64,000 bases of DNA from Taylorella equigenitalis ATCC 35865. GTDB lineage: Bacteria > Pseudomonadota > Gammaproteobacteria > Burkholderiales > Burkholderiaceae_B. How positions within the stretch are numbered: the stretch's first letter is position 1; the number at the start of each line of letters is the position of its first letter. The notes under the pieces were generated by a model. It made no database searches. It was not told the origin of the DNA and saw only the letters and a list, made by a program, of their open reading frames with translations. The position numbers were made by a program, and so were the translations under genes. The stretch covers positions 1,612,001 through 1,676,000 of the forward strand of contig NC_018108.1 in NCBI RefSeq assembly GCF_000276685.1, read 5' to 3'. Below, one piece after another: positions 47,790 to 58,067 of the stretch.

Positions 47790-50700
47790 TTACTTCCATG
47801 AATATCCTGCTCCGATACCGCCACCGATATGGCCACGGTCTGAACCAGTGATAGAACCGCGAAGTTTCCATTTACCACTCATTGAAGTAGAAGAGATACC
47901 CATAGCATAACCTGTACGACCTTCAACTACACCAGCAGCAATAGACACTGTTTTTTCACCTGGAGTTGTAGATTGAGGAAGATTAGCTACTGCCATAGCC
48001 ATAGCTGCTCCGCTAAATGCATCTCTACGAACTTCACGTTTAGCATCTTCCAACTGACCGACAGTAGCAGCACTGTTAGATTTTGTACCTGGTTTCAAGT
48101 TAGTGATTTCCTTACCGCCTGCATCACCGTTAAAGTCGCTTCCACCTGATCCACCTGGCGTGCCATACTTCTCAATGTAGTTTTTCATAGACTTAACGCT
48201 TACTGCTTTGTTATCGTTAGATGAATCTTGCATATCATCATATGACATCTCTTTTAAGCCATCTATGCTCTCAATGCCTTTGAGGTTTTTCGATAGACGA
48301 ATGTTTAGAGTACTGTCATCACCTTTAACAACACCAACGTTATTTTCTGTCGAAACATCAGTAGCACCGCCTTTGATATTAAGCGTTTTGTTTAGCGGAA
48401 TATCAACTTTTTTGCCGTCATCACCTGCGTATGAAGTGCCCATAGCGATTTCTTTAATCACATCTTTACCTTCTGAATCCTTCTCTTTGACAACAGTTTT
48501 AATACCATCTTTGGTGATTACAGTACCATTACCATTTTCATCAACAAATTCAGCTGATTCTAAACCTTTCAGATTTTTAGCAAGTTTTATGTGAACTTTC
48601 TCTTTATCTTTTGTGTCAACTACAGTTTTGATATTGTTATCTGATGAATCCTTAGCTCCTCCAACAAGTTGAACTGTGTCTTCTTTAGGTTGTGCTTTAG
48701 TACCTGCTTGGTCCGCAATGTTTAACTGTTTGGTACTAGATCCAGTACCACCACTTGATGGATCAAAGTTTTGGATTTTCTTAACTAATTCTTTATTTAG
48801 TACTACGCTATCACCGAAATTTATACTTTCTATACCAGTCAATTTTTTAGAAAGTTTGATGTCAACATTGCCCTCTTTGACTTCAACACCAATATTTCCT
48901 GTGATAAGATCACCAGCAGTAGTGTTACTACCCACAATATTAATCACATTAGATAGTGGTAATGTTTGCTTTGTACCTAAATCACCTTTAAGTATGATAG
49001 AAGGAGATTGACCAGTTAAATTGTTAATTTTTTTAGCTAAATCATCAGCAACCGCAAACAGTTGTGATCCGTTTACCGCATCAGTACTATCTTTATTAAT
49101 ACGACCTGCTGCCACGTGTTGGATTTGACGCTCAAAACCTTCAGAGCCAATAGTCATTACTCGTGCTTTATCGAGGTTAGCCGCCCACTTCCAATTTTTT
49201 CCCTCTGGCACATCAGCTTTAACGTATCCTTTAGTTTTAGCATATGAACCCAGGTAAATTGCTCCACGGATATCAGCTTTGATATGATCTCCAAGAACTA
49301 CAGAGTAATCAGCTGTTTCTTTAACTTCGTTTTCATTACCAAGAACCGTTGAGAATGATGCATTAGAGAAGTTTAAATTACCCATTACAAATGCATAACT
49401 TGTGGTTCTGTCTTTTAGTTTTATAAATCCAGGTCTAGCTTGGGAAAAGTCCATTTCGGCACCGACAAAGTTTCTATAACCAAAAACTGATGATTGCAGT
49501 GTATTTTGTACAAAGTTTTGACCGCCAACTATAGTCACATTATCTGAACCTTTAGTGCCTGCATACAATTTATTGTCATAACCAAAAACAAAACCATTAG
49601 GATTAAGGGTTGATTCATTTCCCTCGACTATAGCATTGTTTTGTATAGAAATATCTTTTTTGATAAGTCTGTTTGCACCACCTACGGCTATTGATCCAGC
49701 TGAGACTATATTTTTAGTACCTAATCCAATAGCATCATCTTGTACCTTGTTAAATGCACCGATTGCTACAGAACCCTCCAATCCAGCTCTACTAACTTTA
49801 CCTTCAGTATTCTCAGCTACATTTCTGGTACCGACAGCAATAGAATACTCACCCAAAGTAAGATTGAAGTAACCTAAAGCCGAATTGAACTTACCAACAC
49901 TTGTGTTATAGTCACCAATAGCTGAAGACCACGCTCCTAGAGAAAGGTTGTTATGACCTATTGCTGAAGAAGCATCTCCGATTGCTAGGTTCATAGACCC
50001 AACACCTGAGGATAAATTACCAGTAGCCGTATTAAAGTTTCCGAGAGCCGTTTGAAAATTATTTTTATCTTTATCTGCCTCTTTAAGAGCATTGATTATA
50101 TATTTATAATTTTCATATTGTTTTAATTTTTTTAAATTTGGATCGTCCTCACCAGTAAAAGTTAGACCATAGAATTGCCATAACGAACTGACACTGTATT
50201 CTTTGTTCCGCATATTCTTGATAAAAAATGCTTTGAGACTATCCTCAGGTTTATCACTTATAGGTTCAAATTTGTTGTTTTCAAAATCTAAGACATCCAC
50301 CAACCTTGGAGTTTCAACTCCACCAACATCTTTAAATCCCATAAGATTAGATTGACCAGCGTAGTTGTTTACACCCATAGAGACAGCGGTAGCTGATGAA
50401 GAAGTATTACCTGCACCCATAGCCACTGCATAATTAAAGTAAGAAACATTCTCTAAACCAACTGCCACTGATTCTCTTGTAAAAGCGTAGTTATATTGAC
50501 CTGCAGCAAATGACGAATTGTCTGCAAAATTGTAATTACCCAGTGCTACAGAGAACGTGTAAGCTTGTGTCTTATAACCAAAAACAGAGTTATAATCACC
50601 TATTGCTTTAGCATAGTGACCTACAGCAAAATCATCTTTACCATCAGCTTTGGAAAATTGACCAATTGAATAAGCCTGTGTACCCTTTGCATAAGCCCCT

Positions 50701-51056
50701 ACCCCAATTTGAATATTAAAATATTCAGGCGTCCATTCGGGATTTTCTGGATTTGGGTTAAGATAGTCAATTACTAGTTTTGGTCCAGCTACAGAAGTAC
50801 CTTTAATCCCACGAATATTGAAACCATTTAGTAACAAACTGCCATCTACTTTAGCATTTTTCTTAACAACTACAGAGTCTGTAACTTCAACCTCTTCATT
50901 AATTGTTTGTTTAGCATCTGCTATGCCTGCGGTAGCAACTAATGCAACTCCAACAACTGCTATTTTTGAATTTTTACTGAAGCCACGTGCCAGCTCAGAA
51001 ACTGCAACCCAAGCCCCAAGTTTTTTATTAAATTTAGATTTGAACACCCTATTCAT
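47790..51056 (-). CDS. Trimeric autotransporter adhesin 1 (YadA-like)
   Basis: 1088 residues. An extended signal peptide region (MNRVFKSKFNKKLGAWVAVS, residues 1-48) is followed by head repeats of YadA type (xAxGxxNxAxGxxS, about 115-620) interrupted at about 235-335 by a charged non-repeat segment. The neck RQIQHVAAGRINKDSTDAVN lies near residue 645, then a stalk of repeated LSKNLKGIES units and a C-terminal anchor (about 1010-1088) preceded by KPGTKSNSAATVGQLEDA. Such proteins trimerise through a 12-strand outer-membrane barrel and bind host matrix or cells. The last residues are G-Y-S-W-K, so the aromatic end is one residue inside. The stalk DNA is nearly identical to adhesin 2. Confidence 0.95.
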   Translation of the reverse strand: MNRVFKSKFNKKLGAWVAVSELARGFSKNSKIAVVGVALVATAGIADAKQTINEEVEVTDSVVVKKNAKVDGSLLLNGFNIRGIKGTSVAGPKLVIDYLNPNPENPEWTPEYFNIQIGVGAYAKGTQAYSIGQFSKADGKDDFAVGHYAKAIGDYNSVFGYKTQAYTFSVALGNYNFADNSSFAAGQYNYAFTRESVAVGLENVSYFNYAVAMGAGNTSSSATAVSMGVNNYAGQSNLMGFKDVGGVETPRLVDVLDFENNKFEPISDKPEDSLKAFFIKNMRNKEYSVSSLWQFYGLTFTGEDDPNLKKLKQYENYKYIINALKEADKDKNNFQTALGNFNTATGNLSSGVGSMNLAIGDASSAIGHNNLSLGAWSSAIGDYNTSVGKFNSALGYFNLTLGEYSIAVGTRNVAENTEGKVSRAGLEGSVAIGAFNKVQDDAIGLGTKNIVSAGSIAVGGANRLIKKDISIQNNAIVEGNESTLNPNGFVFGYDNKLYAGTKGSDNVTIVGGQNFVQNTLQSSVFGYRNFVGAEMDFSQARPGFIKLKDRTTSYAFVMGNLNFSNASFSTVLGNENEVKETADYSVVLGDHIKADIRGAIYLGSYAKTKGYVKADVPEGKNWKWAANLDKARVMTIGSEGFERQIQHVAAGRINKDSTDAVNGSQLFAVADDLAKKINNLTGQSPSIILKGDLGTKQTLPLSNVINIVGSNTTAGDLITGNIGVEVKEGNVDIKLSKKLTGIESINFGDSVVLNKELVKKIQNFDPSSGGTGSSTKQLNIADQAGTKAQPKEDTVQLVGGAKDSSDNNIKTVVDTKDKEKVHIKLAKNLKGLESAEFVDENGNGTVITKDGIKTVVKEKDSEGKDVIKEIAMGTSYAGDDGKKVDIPLNKTLNIKGGATDVSTENNVGVVKGDDSTLNIRLSKNLKGIESIDGLKEMSYDDMQDSSNDNKAVSVKSMKNYIEKYGTPGGSGGSDFNGDAGGKEITNLKPGTKSNSAATVGQLEDAKREVRRDAFSGAAMAMAVANLPQSTTPGEKTVSIAAGVVEGRTGYAMGISSTSMSGKWKLRGSITGSDRGHIGGGIGAGYSWK
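48046..49134 (-). repeat. Stalk repeat shared with adhesin 2 (copy A)
   Basis: About 1.09 kb nearly identical to 51622-52734. Long runs match without change, for example from 48661 onward against 52261 onward, an offset of exactly 3600. The copies differ by a small in-frame block near 48440-48500 (longer in adhesin 2) and scattered substitutions. It starts just inside the anchor and ends at the neck, beyond which the heads are unrelated in detail. Confidence 0.93.
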
Positions 51057-51302
51057 AACATACCTACGGAAAAATTAATTACGATAAGTAACAATATAAG
51101 TTCTAGCACTCACTATGTCTTTAGCTCAGAAAGAGCTTTTTGTAACAAAGTTATAAATCGAAACAATTTAAATTGATATAAGGTTACATGTTCAGACAAG
51201 TTACAAAATAAAACACTCGTGCGACTTACAGAAACATTACCTCCCTGTGATGTTTGGCTTATTAGAGTTAAGTTGCTTACAATTCTTTACATTTAAGTTG
51301 TA
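51057..51302. other. Spacer between adhesin 1 and the adhesin 2 terminator
   Basis: A+T-rich and without an ORF. It should hold the adhesin 1 promoter on the minus strand. GTTACA occurs twice 17 bases apart near 51184-51206, and TAGGT lies before the adhesin 1 ATG. No convincing -35/-10 pair was found. Confidence 0.4.
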
Positions 51303-51340
51303 GAAAAACAATAGCCCTCAGGTCCGAAAACGTGAGGGCT
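51303..51340 (-). terminator. Probable terminator of adhesin 2
   Basis: AGCCCTCA (51313-51320) pairs with TGAGGGCT (51333-51340). On the minus strand the stem is followed by ATTGTTTTT, a modest T-run. It lies 40 bases after the adhesin 2 stop. Confidence 0.8.
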
Positions 51341-51380
51341 TATTACAAAGTTGTAAGATGCAGTTAAAACTTACGACAAA

Positions 51381-54300
51381 TTACCATTGGTAACCAGCTC
51401 CAACTGTAGCACCTAAGTGGCTTCTGCTAGAACCTGCAACTGAGCCCTTAAGCACCCATTTTCCACTCTTAGATACTGTAGATATACCGATTGCATACCC
51501 TTGTTTGCCTTCAAGCGTACTACCTGCAACCGCTACCATGCTTTTGCCTGGAGCAGTAGCTTGTGGAAGACCTCCAGTAGCCATAGCCATAGCGGAAGCT
51601 CCAAGAGCATCGTCGTAACGCTCTTCCAACTGACCGACAGTAGCAGCACTGTTAGATTTTGTACCTGGTTTCAAGTTAGTGATTTCCTTACCGCCTGCAT
51701 CACCGTTAAAGTCGCTTCCACCTGATCCGCCTGGCGTGCCATACTTCTCAATGTAGTTTTTCATAGACTTAACGCTTACTGCTTTGTTATCGTTAGATGA
51801 ATCTTGCATATCATCATATGACATCTCTTTTAAGCCATCTATGCTTTCTATGCCTTTAAGGTTTTTCGATAGACGAATGTTTAGAGTACTGTCATCACCT
51901 TTAACAACACCAACGTTATTTTCTGACGATACGTCAGTAGCACCGCCTTTAATATTAAGCGTTTTGTTTAGCGGAATATCAACTTTTTTGCCGTCATCAC
52001 CTGCGTATGAAGTGCCCATAGCAACCTTCTTAGTGACAGGTTTGCCATCTGAGCCTTTCTTAGGATTACCATCTTCGTCTTTCTCAACGAGATTAATGTA
52101 TATACCGTCGCGAGTGATTACAGTACCTACACCATTTTCGTCAACAAATTCAGCTGATTCTAAACCTTTCAGATTTTTAGCAAGTTTGATGTGAACTTTC
52201 TCTTTATCTTTTGTGTCAACTACAGTTTTGATATTGTTATCTGATGAATCCTTAGCTCCTCCAACAAGTTGAACTGTGTCTTCTTTAGGTTGTGCTTTAG
52301 TACCTGCTTGGTCCGCAATGTTTAACTGTTTGGTACTAGATCCAGTACCACCACTTGATGGATCAAAGTTTTGGATTTTCTTAACTAATTCTTTATTTAG
52401 TACTACGCTATCACCGAAATTTATACTTTCTATACCAGTCAATTTTTTAGAAAGTTTGATAGCTACAGAACCATCTTTTGTAACTTCAACACCGATATTT
52501 CCTGTGATAAGATCACCAGCAGTAGTGTTACTACCCACAATATTAATCACATTAGATAGTGGTAATGTTTGCGTTGTGCCTAAATCACCTTGAAGCATGA
52601 TAGAAGGAGATTGACCAGTTAAATTGTTAATTTTTTTAGCTAGGTCATCAGCAACCACAAACAGTTGAGATCCGTTTACCGCATCAGTACTATCTTTATT
52701 AATGCGACCTGCAGCCACGTGTTGGATTTGACGCTCATTGCCAGCGGAACCCACAGATACAACACCTAGTGTTTTTGTAGCTTGACGAGCTCCATCCGCA
52801 CTAGGAGTTGCAGGGTCAGTTTCCTCTTTAACTACACCAGCCCATTGATAATCTTTAGGAGCATCTTCAGGCTTACCGTAACCTTCTGATTTAGAATTCG
52901 CACCTAAGAAAACGCTATTAGCTAAATTAGTCTCAATATCAGATCCTAATACGAATGTATTCTCACCGCCTTCTAGTATTAAATTCCTAGAACCTGCAGC
53001 CATAGAATTTTGAGGTGCTACGTAGATTTGTTGACCAAAAGCCGATGAATTTTTGCCTTCAACTATTGTTTTATTACCATAAGCTAAAGAGTTAGAAGCT
53101 AAAGCCATAGTTCCATAACCAACAGCAGCCGAATAATTTCCTATGGCAACGTTTCCAAACCCAATCGCAGATGATTTATGACCCGTTGCAACGTTTTGTG
53201 AACCTACTGAGGTTTGATGCATAGCATAGAATTGTTCTTGTAATGCATCTGTGTACGCTTTTGTTAATTTGAGTGTTAGAGTTTTTTGAGCATCACCTTC
53301 TCCAATAGTAACTTCATGGTTATCGGTTAAGCCTTTTTTAATGTATTTGTTGTTTTCAATAAAGGATACTTTTCCTTCACGGTTAACCCCACCCATCCAG
53401 ATGTACAAAGTTGATTCAAGCCAATTTTTTTTGTCAGAATATACTTCTCCGTAAAGTTTTTTATAATCACTAGTAATAGCGTTTAACCAATTAAATTTTT
53501 TAGTTGATTTAGCAGAATGCCAGTTCGGGTCATAATACCCCGCTTCCACATCAGATTGTCCTAAAAACTCTGCACGACCAGCAAAGTTACTTGCACCAAT
53601 TGCGACAGACCTATTAACTAATGCTTTATTCATGAACCCTATAGCACTTGAACCAGTGTCAACCGTTATATTTTGTGCACCAATAGATGAGCTAAATTTA
53701 CCAAAAGAATAGTTACGGTATCCTTGAGCAGACCCTTCTCTGAAGGAAATACTTTGGTAACCTAGAGCGTTTGATGACCAGCCAAATGTGTTAGCACCAT
53801 ATCCTACAGCAGTTGAGTTGTTATTAAGTGGACTTTTAGGATCATATCGTACATGTCCTCCAATTGCTACACTATTATCAACACCATTTACACTACCAAA
53901 TATCGCAACTGAATTATTACCTTGTACAGAGGAATTACCGATGGCTATTGAATTATTGCCTACAGCTTTTGAATTATGGCCAAGGGCAAAAACTTTATCA
54001 CCCTTAGCACTTGCATAAGATCCTAGAGCAAAACTACCTGTAGAATATTTCTGTTTAGAAGCATCTAAATCCTCAACTTTCGCTCCCCAACCGAAAGCAA
54101 AATTATCATTTCCGCTTGTATTAATTAACGATTCTTGACCTATTGCAATATTATTTTTTCCGCCTCCAGTAACCTTAGCACTCCATCCGAAAGCTAAGCT
54201 CCATCTAGTTTTAAGTTTACCACTAGGGTCAGTGCCTTCAATGGAAGCCTTCTTACCAATTGCAAAATTAAGCTCACCAGTTTTAACTTTTGCATCCTTA

Positions 54301-54530
54301 CCAAATGCAAGACTGTTTGTTGCACCAGCTTCAACTACACCGCCTGCGATTTCAAAATTGTTATTCTGAGCCTGCGCTAAGACCTGACCTCCTCCGAGGG
54401 AAAATGCTGTTAACACTATCGCTGTAGCATGTAATGCTCTTGAATTTTTTGTAAAACCACGTGCAAGTTCACTTACAGCCACCCATGCACCTATGCGTGT
54501 ATTAAATTTAGATTTGAAAATTTTGTTCAT
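51381..54530 (-). CDS. Trimeric autotransporter adhesin 2 (YadA-like)
   Basis: 1049 residues. Extended signal peptide MNKIFKSKFNTRIGAWVAVS, processing probably near AQA (52-54). Head repeats (about 70-560) with a charged insertion at about 320-440 (NWLNAITSDYKKLYGE... type), neck RQIQHVAAGRINKDSTDAVN, a stalk almost identical to adhesin 1 with the extra block EKDEDGNPKKGSDGKPVTKK, and an anchor ending in VGAGYQW, the classical YadA-like aromatic end. GGGGAAG precedes the ATG. Expected at the cell surface as a homotrimer. Head and signal regions differ from adhesin 1 although the stalk does not, which points to recombination. Confidence 0.95.
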   Translation of the reverse strand: MNKIFKSKFNTRIGAWVAVSELARGFTKNSRALHATAIVLTAFSLGGGQVLAQAQNNNFEIAGGVVEAGATNSLAFGKDAKVKTGELNFAIGKKASIEGTDPSGKLKTRWSLAFGWSAKVTGGGKNNIAIGQESLINTSGNDNFAFGWGAKVEDLDASKQKYSTGSFALGSYASAKGDKVFALGHNSKAVGNNSIAIGNSSVQGNNSVAIFGSVNGVDNSVAIGGHVRYDPKSPLNNNSTAVGYGANTFGWSSNALGYQSISFREGSAQGYRNYSFGKFSSSIGAQNITVDTGSSAIGFMNKALVNRSVAIGASNFAGRAEFLGQSDVEAGYYDPNWHSAKSTKKFNWLNAITSDYKKLYGEVYSDKKNWLESTLYIWMGGVNREGKVSFIENNKYIKKGLTDNHEVTIGEGDAQKTLTLKLTKAYTDALQEQFYAMHQTSVGSQNVATGHKSSAIGFGNVAIGNYSAAVGYGTMALASNSLAYGNKTIVEGKNSSAFGQQIYVAPQNSMAAGSRNLILEGGENTFVLGSDIETNLANSVFLGANSKSEGYGKPEDAPKDYQWAGVVKEETDPATPSADGARQATKTLGVVSVGSAGNERQIQHVAAGRINKDSTDAVNGSQLFVVADDLAKKINNLTGQSPSIMLQGDLGTTQTLPLSNVINIVGSNTTAGDLITGNIGVEVTKDGSVAIKLSKKLTGIESINFGDSVVLNKELVKKIQNFDPSSGGTGSSTKQLNIADQAGTKAQPKEDTVQLVGGAKDSSDNNIKTVVDTKDKEKVHIKLAKNLKGLESAEFVDENGVGTVITRDGIYINLVEKDEDGNPKKGSDGKPVTKKVAMGTSYAGDDGKKVDIPLNKTLNIKGGATDVSSENNVGVVKGDDSTLNIRLSKNLKGIESIDGLKEMSYDDMQDSSNDNKAVSVKSMKNYIEKYGTPGGSGGSDFNGDAGGKEITNLKPGTKSNSAATVGQLEERYDDALGASAMAMATGGLPQATAPGKSMVAVAGSTLEGKQGYAIGISTVSKSGKWVLKGSVAGSSRSHLGATVGAGYQW
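51622..52734 (-). repeat. Stalk repeat shared with adhesin 1 (copy B)
   Basis: Partner of 48046-49134; see that entry. The adhesin 2 copy is 24 bases longer because of an in-frame block at about 52021-52110. Confidence 0.93.
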
Positions 54531-54661
54531 ACTTCCCCACTTGTTTAGACAACAAAAATTGTTACTTTAGTGTAATATTTACCTTTTGTAAATATTTTAT
54601 TGCAGAAACTTACATAAAAATCTTGGCTTGTGAGAAATTATTACTTCAATAAAAATTTGTA

Positions 54662-54691
54662 ATAAAAACCCCTAGACAATAACTAGGGGTT
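54662..54691 (-). terminator. Intrinsic terminator of adhesin 3
   Basis: On the minus strand AACCCCTAG pairs with CTAGGGGTT around a seven-base loop, followed by TTTATT. It lies just after the adhesin 3 stop. Confidence 0.92.
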
Positions 54692-54749
54692 ACGAAATAA
54701 ATAGGATTAGACGAGAGGTTTAGAATTTACACCCCCTCTTTTTGATATT

Positions 54750-57700
54750 CTACTCCCAAGTAAAGCCAGCTCCGACACCTGCACTGACCTGGCCACGTCC
54801 ATTGCCAGAGACATTGCCCTTAAGCACCCATTTACCTGATTTCGATATGCGAGAAATACCAACCGCCATCGCAGTATGACCTTCGTGCGAACTGCCAGCC
54901 ACACTCATGATATTTTGACCAGGTTTATATGGCTGAGGCAGGGTCGCAACAGCCATAGCACTCGCAATGCCCGCCGCTGAATCGCCATAACGCTCCTCAA
55001 TTTGATTACGCAACTCTTTGCGAGTTTTGGAGATCTTATTGTTCATCTGTCCTACATTAACGGCATCGGTGTCCTCCATGCCAGGGGCGATGTTAGTTAT
55101 TCGCATATCGCCTGCATCTATGCCGTCTTGCGTGACACTAGGACCGTCTTTGATTTGTAGTCCAGAAGCATTTACTGTGACTTTATCTCCGAATTCCGCT
55201 GAATCAAGGCCTATGAGATTTTTTGATAAGCGAACTGCTAAGACTTGGTTTTCGCCCTCGCCCTCAACCAACACCCCTACGTTAGAGTCTTTAGCCAATT
55301 TGGAAGCATCTTTCTGACCGCCTGTGATTTTGAGCGTTTTGTTAAGCGATTTGTTGATCGTGCCTGAATCGCCCTTAAAGCTCAAGCCATCATTCATAGT
55401 GGCTATATCCTCGCTCGCACCACCTTTCGCCTTAACAACAAGACGTGATTTTTTGTCGGCTTTACCGAGAGCTGGTGTGCCTTTTTTGTTCACTGCAAGT
55501 TTAGTAGGTTTAGAACCGTCAGAGTCCAATGTCACACTGTTAACTTCAAGGTTTTTCTTAAGGGCAACTTGTACCGTAGTCTTACCTGAAGTCGCATCTT
55601 TAGCCACGGTGGTTTGAATATTCTTGCCACCATCGAAATCCGTAGTAGGCTTATCTTTATTATCTGCGTGACCGACGATATTAAGTTCTTTCACACCATC
55701 AACTGGATTTGCACCGCCCTCATTTGCAGGTTTATTCGCACCTGCCTTAAGATCCGCTACAGGTGTTGGAGTTGGTGTTGGAGTTGGAGTTGGAGTTGGA
55801 GTGCTTGTCTCAGACTTAGAGATGGTGATTGTGATTTTGCCACCCTCTTCTTTTTTATCAACTTTGATTCCAGTGCCAGCTTTGAATTCATATTCAGGAG
55901 CAGTAGCACCACTTCCGCCTGTCGATAACTGCTCTATTTTCTTAGCGAAGTAATTAAGTTGTGAGCCATTTACCGCATCTGTACTTGTTTCAGAAATGCG
56001 TCCTGCGGCTACGTGTTGGATTTGACGTTCATGACCAGCAGAGCCTACAGTTACGATGCCAAATGATGGAGTAGCCTGACGTGTACCATTAGCTGCTGGA
56101 GTACTTGCTACAGGAACACCAGCCCATTTTCCATCTGTAGGAACTGTAACAGCCTGATAACCACCTGAAGCCGAATCCGCACCTAAATACACACTGTTTT
56201 CAAGCGTCGCATTAATGTTTCGACCAATACCCACAGTATTAGCAGCAGTCACTTTATTGTCATTACCAATCAAAACACTATATTCACCGTTTATAACCTT
56301 GTTATTCGCACCAAAAGCCAAAGTATTTGTTCCAGCTAGCTCATTATTGTGACCTATAGCAGTAGAGGAATTATTTGCAATGAAGTTATTCGCACCATAC
56401 GCAACCATAAATTTAGGTTCGTTCTCTTTTTGAACTGGTTCTCCATCAATGTTATCAATGCCATTAAGTTTGTTACCGTGACCGGAAGCAATTGACAAGT
56501 CTGAAAGCACGATATTAGATGAACCTACTGCAGTCGATTGACCATTTTTCGTTGTTGAATATACGGTATTATCCACACCAAATGCAGATAAATTTTCCGC
56601 ATTCGATTCCATCGCTTCTATACCATCTGGATCATTTTTCCACTTATCGTTAGGGAATATTTGATTGATGGTTTCATTATCTTTAAAGCCGACCCTATTG
56701 CCAGAACCAACTGCCACGCCACTTATAGCATTAACGACGTTCTTATTACCGATAGATGCACTGTCGTTATTCATTACAACGTTTTTAGTACCGTATGCTA
56801 CTGAATTTGAACCGATTGCAACCGAATCGATACCTGAAGCTACGGCATTTTCTGTCTTAGCTACTGTATTTATACCGTTGGCAATGGTCACGTTATCGAA
56901 TGCGAAACTGCTTTGACCAAATGCTATAGAATTTTGCCCTTTGGCAATGTTATCTCTACCAATTGCCACAGATTTGAAACCAACTGCATAGTTTCTAAAT
57001 CCCATTGCTACGTCTGTTTTATAGACAGCAACGTTTTCAACGCCGATAGCTGAACTGTGACCTAAGGGTTGATTAGAATTTGCCTCTACAACTTTATTAA
57101 CAAAATTATTAAATTTTTCATTTGCTACTGAATCATCATCTGGACCAAATAAATTAAAATTTGGCATATTTCTAATAGCTTCTTTAATATCCCCACTTTT
57201 ACTATAAAGACCAGCATAGTTGAGGGTTCCTACCGCCACGGATCGACCAGTGTTAGCCTGTGCATTTGTGCCAAACGCTGATGAATAAGGACCTCTAGCA
57301 TATGCGAAATTACCAATTACCATTGAACCTGTATCTGATGCTTCAGAGCCCACACCCAATACAATACTTTGTTCTTTTTTAGCTATAGAAGTTGCTCCAA
57401 AAGACATACTGAATTTACCGAAAGCGTGAGATTGAAATCCAAATGCGTAAGCCATATCTGCTTGAACATCAGCTCCATGACCTATTGCAACACTCTTATT
57501 ACCATAAACCTGTGCTTCATACCCTATGGACTGAGATTCTCGTCCATAAACTTTTGCAAATGAACCTATTGCAATAGAACTTTGTGGATTACCATCTTTT
57601 TTTAAAGCAGCAACTTGAGCACCCGCACCTATGGCATAATTGCCAAAACCATCAGTGCCAGGACCATTATGAACTTGGGCATGAGAACCTATTGCAAAAC

Positions 57701-58067
57701 TATCTGTACCCCCTTTTACAAAAGATTGAGCCCCTATTGACACATTACCTTCAGGATTTATATCACCTTCATATCCAACAACTGAACCATTTATCAGAGC
57801 AAAATTTAAATAACCACCAGAAACTTGGCTTTGACTACCTATAATATTGCCATTGTCATCTTGAACAAGATCCTTTGCAAGATGATATACATCAACTTTT
57901 GGAGCAGTATCATCTGCTAGTGCCACCCCACCTAAAGAAAGTGATAGCATTGCTACCATTGCAACTTTTGAAGATTTTGTTTTTTTACTGTGAGATTTTG
58001 TACATTCGGAGACAACAACCCAAGCATTGAGTGTTTTGTTATATATAGTTTTAAATATTTTGTTCAT
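54750..58067 (-). CDS. Trimeric autotransporter adhesin 3 (YadA-like)
   Basis: 1105 residues from the ATG at 58067, which has a perfect TAGGAGGG site upstream; a longer frame to 58094 is less likely. Extended signal peptide MNKIFKTIYNKTLNAWVVVS. Head repeats (about 110-690) broken at about 286-336 by a non-repeat segment. Neck RQIQHVAAGRISETSTDAVN near residue 690, then a (Thr-Pro)n linker encoded by hexamers, a stalk with GVKELNIVGHADNKDKPTTDF shared with adhesin 4, and an anchor ending GAGFTWE. Host adhesion is inferred from the family. Confidence 0.95.
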   Translation of the reverse strand: MNKIFKTIYNKTLNAWVVVSECTKSHSKKTKSSKVAMVAMLSLSLGGVALADDTAPKVDVYHLAKDLVQDDNGNIIGSQSQVSGGYLNFALINGSVVGYEGDINPEGNVSIGAQSFVKGGTDSFAIGSHAQVHNGPGTDGFGNYAIGAGAQVAALKKDGNPQSSIAIGSFAKVYGRESQSIGYEAQVYGNKSVAIGHGADVQADMAYAFGFQSHAFGKFSMSFGATSIAKKEQSIVLGVGSEASDTGSMVIGNFAYARGPYSSAFGTNAQANTGRSVAVGTLNYAGLYSKSGDIKEAIRNMPNFNLFGPDDDSVANEKFNNFVNKVVEANSNQPLGHSSAIGVENVAVYKTDVAMGFRNYAVGFKSVAIGRDNIAKGQNSIAFGQSSFAFDNVTIANGINTVAKTENAVASGIDSVAIGSNSVAYGTKNVVMNNDSASIGNKNVVNAISGVAVGSGNRVGFKDNETINQIFPNDKWKNDPDGIEAMESNAENLSAFGVDNTVYSTTKNGQSTAVGSSNIVLSDLSIASGHGNKLNGIDNIDGEPVQKENEPKFMVAYGANNFIANNSSTAIGHNNELAGTNTLAFGANNKVINGEYSVLIGNDNKVTAANTVGIGRNINATLENSVYLGADSASGGYQAVTVPTDGKWAGVPVASTPAANGTRQATPSFGIVTVGSAGHERQIQHVAAGRISETSTDAVNGSQLNYFAKKIEQLSTGGSGATAPEYEFKAGTGIKVDKKEEGGKITITISKSETSTPTPTPTPTPTPTPVADLKAGANKPANEGGANPVDGVKELNIVGHADNKDKPTTDFDGGKNIQTTVAKDATSGKTTVQVALKKNLEVNSVTLDSDGSKPTKLAVNKKGTPALGKADKKSRLVVKAKGGASEDIATMNDGLSFKGDSGTINKSLNKTLKITGGQKDASKLAKDSNVGVLVEGEGENQVLAVRLSKNLIGLDSAEFGDKVTVNASGLQIKDGPSVTQDGIDAGDMRITNIAPGMEDTDAVNVGQMNNKISKTRKELRNQIEERYGDSAAGIASAMAVATLPQPYKPGQNIMSVAGSSHEGHTAMAVGISRISKSGKWVLKGNVSGNGRGQVSAGVGAGFTWE
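55765..55800 (-). repeat. Hexanucleotide tandem repeat encoding a Thr-Pro linker
   Basis: Six units of GTTGG(A/T) on the plus strand, coding Thr-Pro on the minus strand and extending as Thr-Pro at both ends. Copy-number changes keep the frame and would alter linker length in adhesin 3. Confidence 0.93.

Noticed and set aside
51115-51160. Small hairpin with T-run on the plus strand upstream of adhesin 1
   Set aside because: The stem is only five pairs and no plus-strand gene ends nearby.
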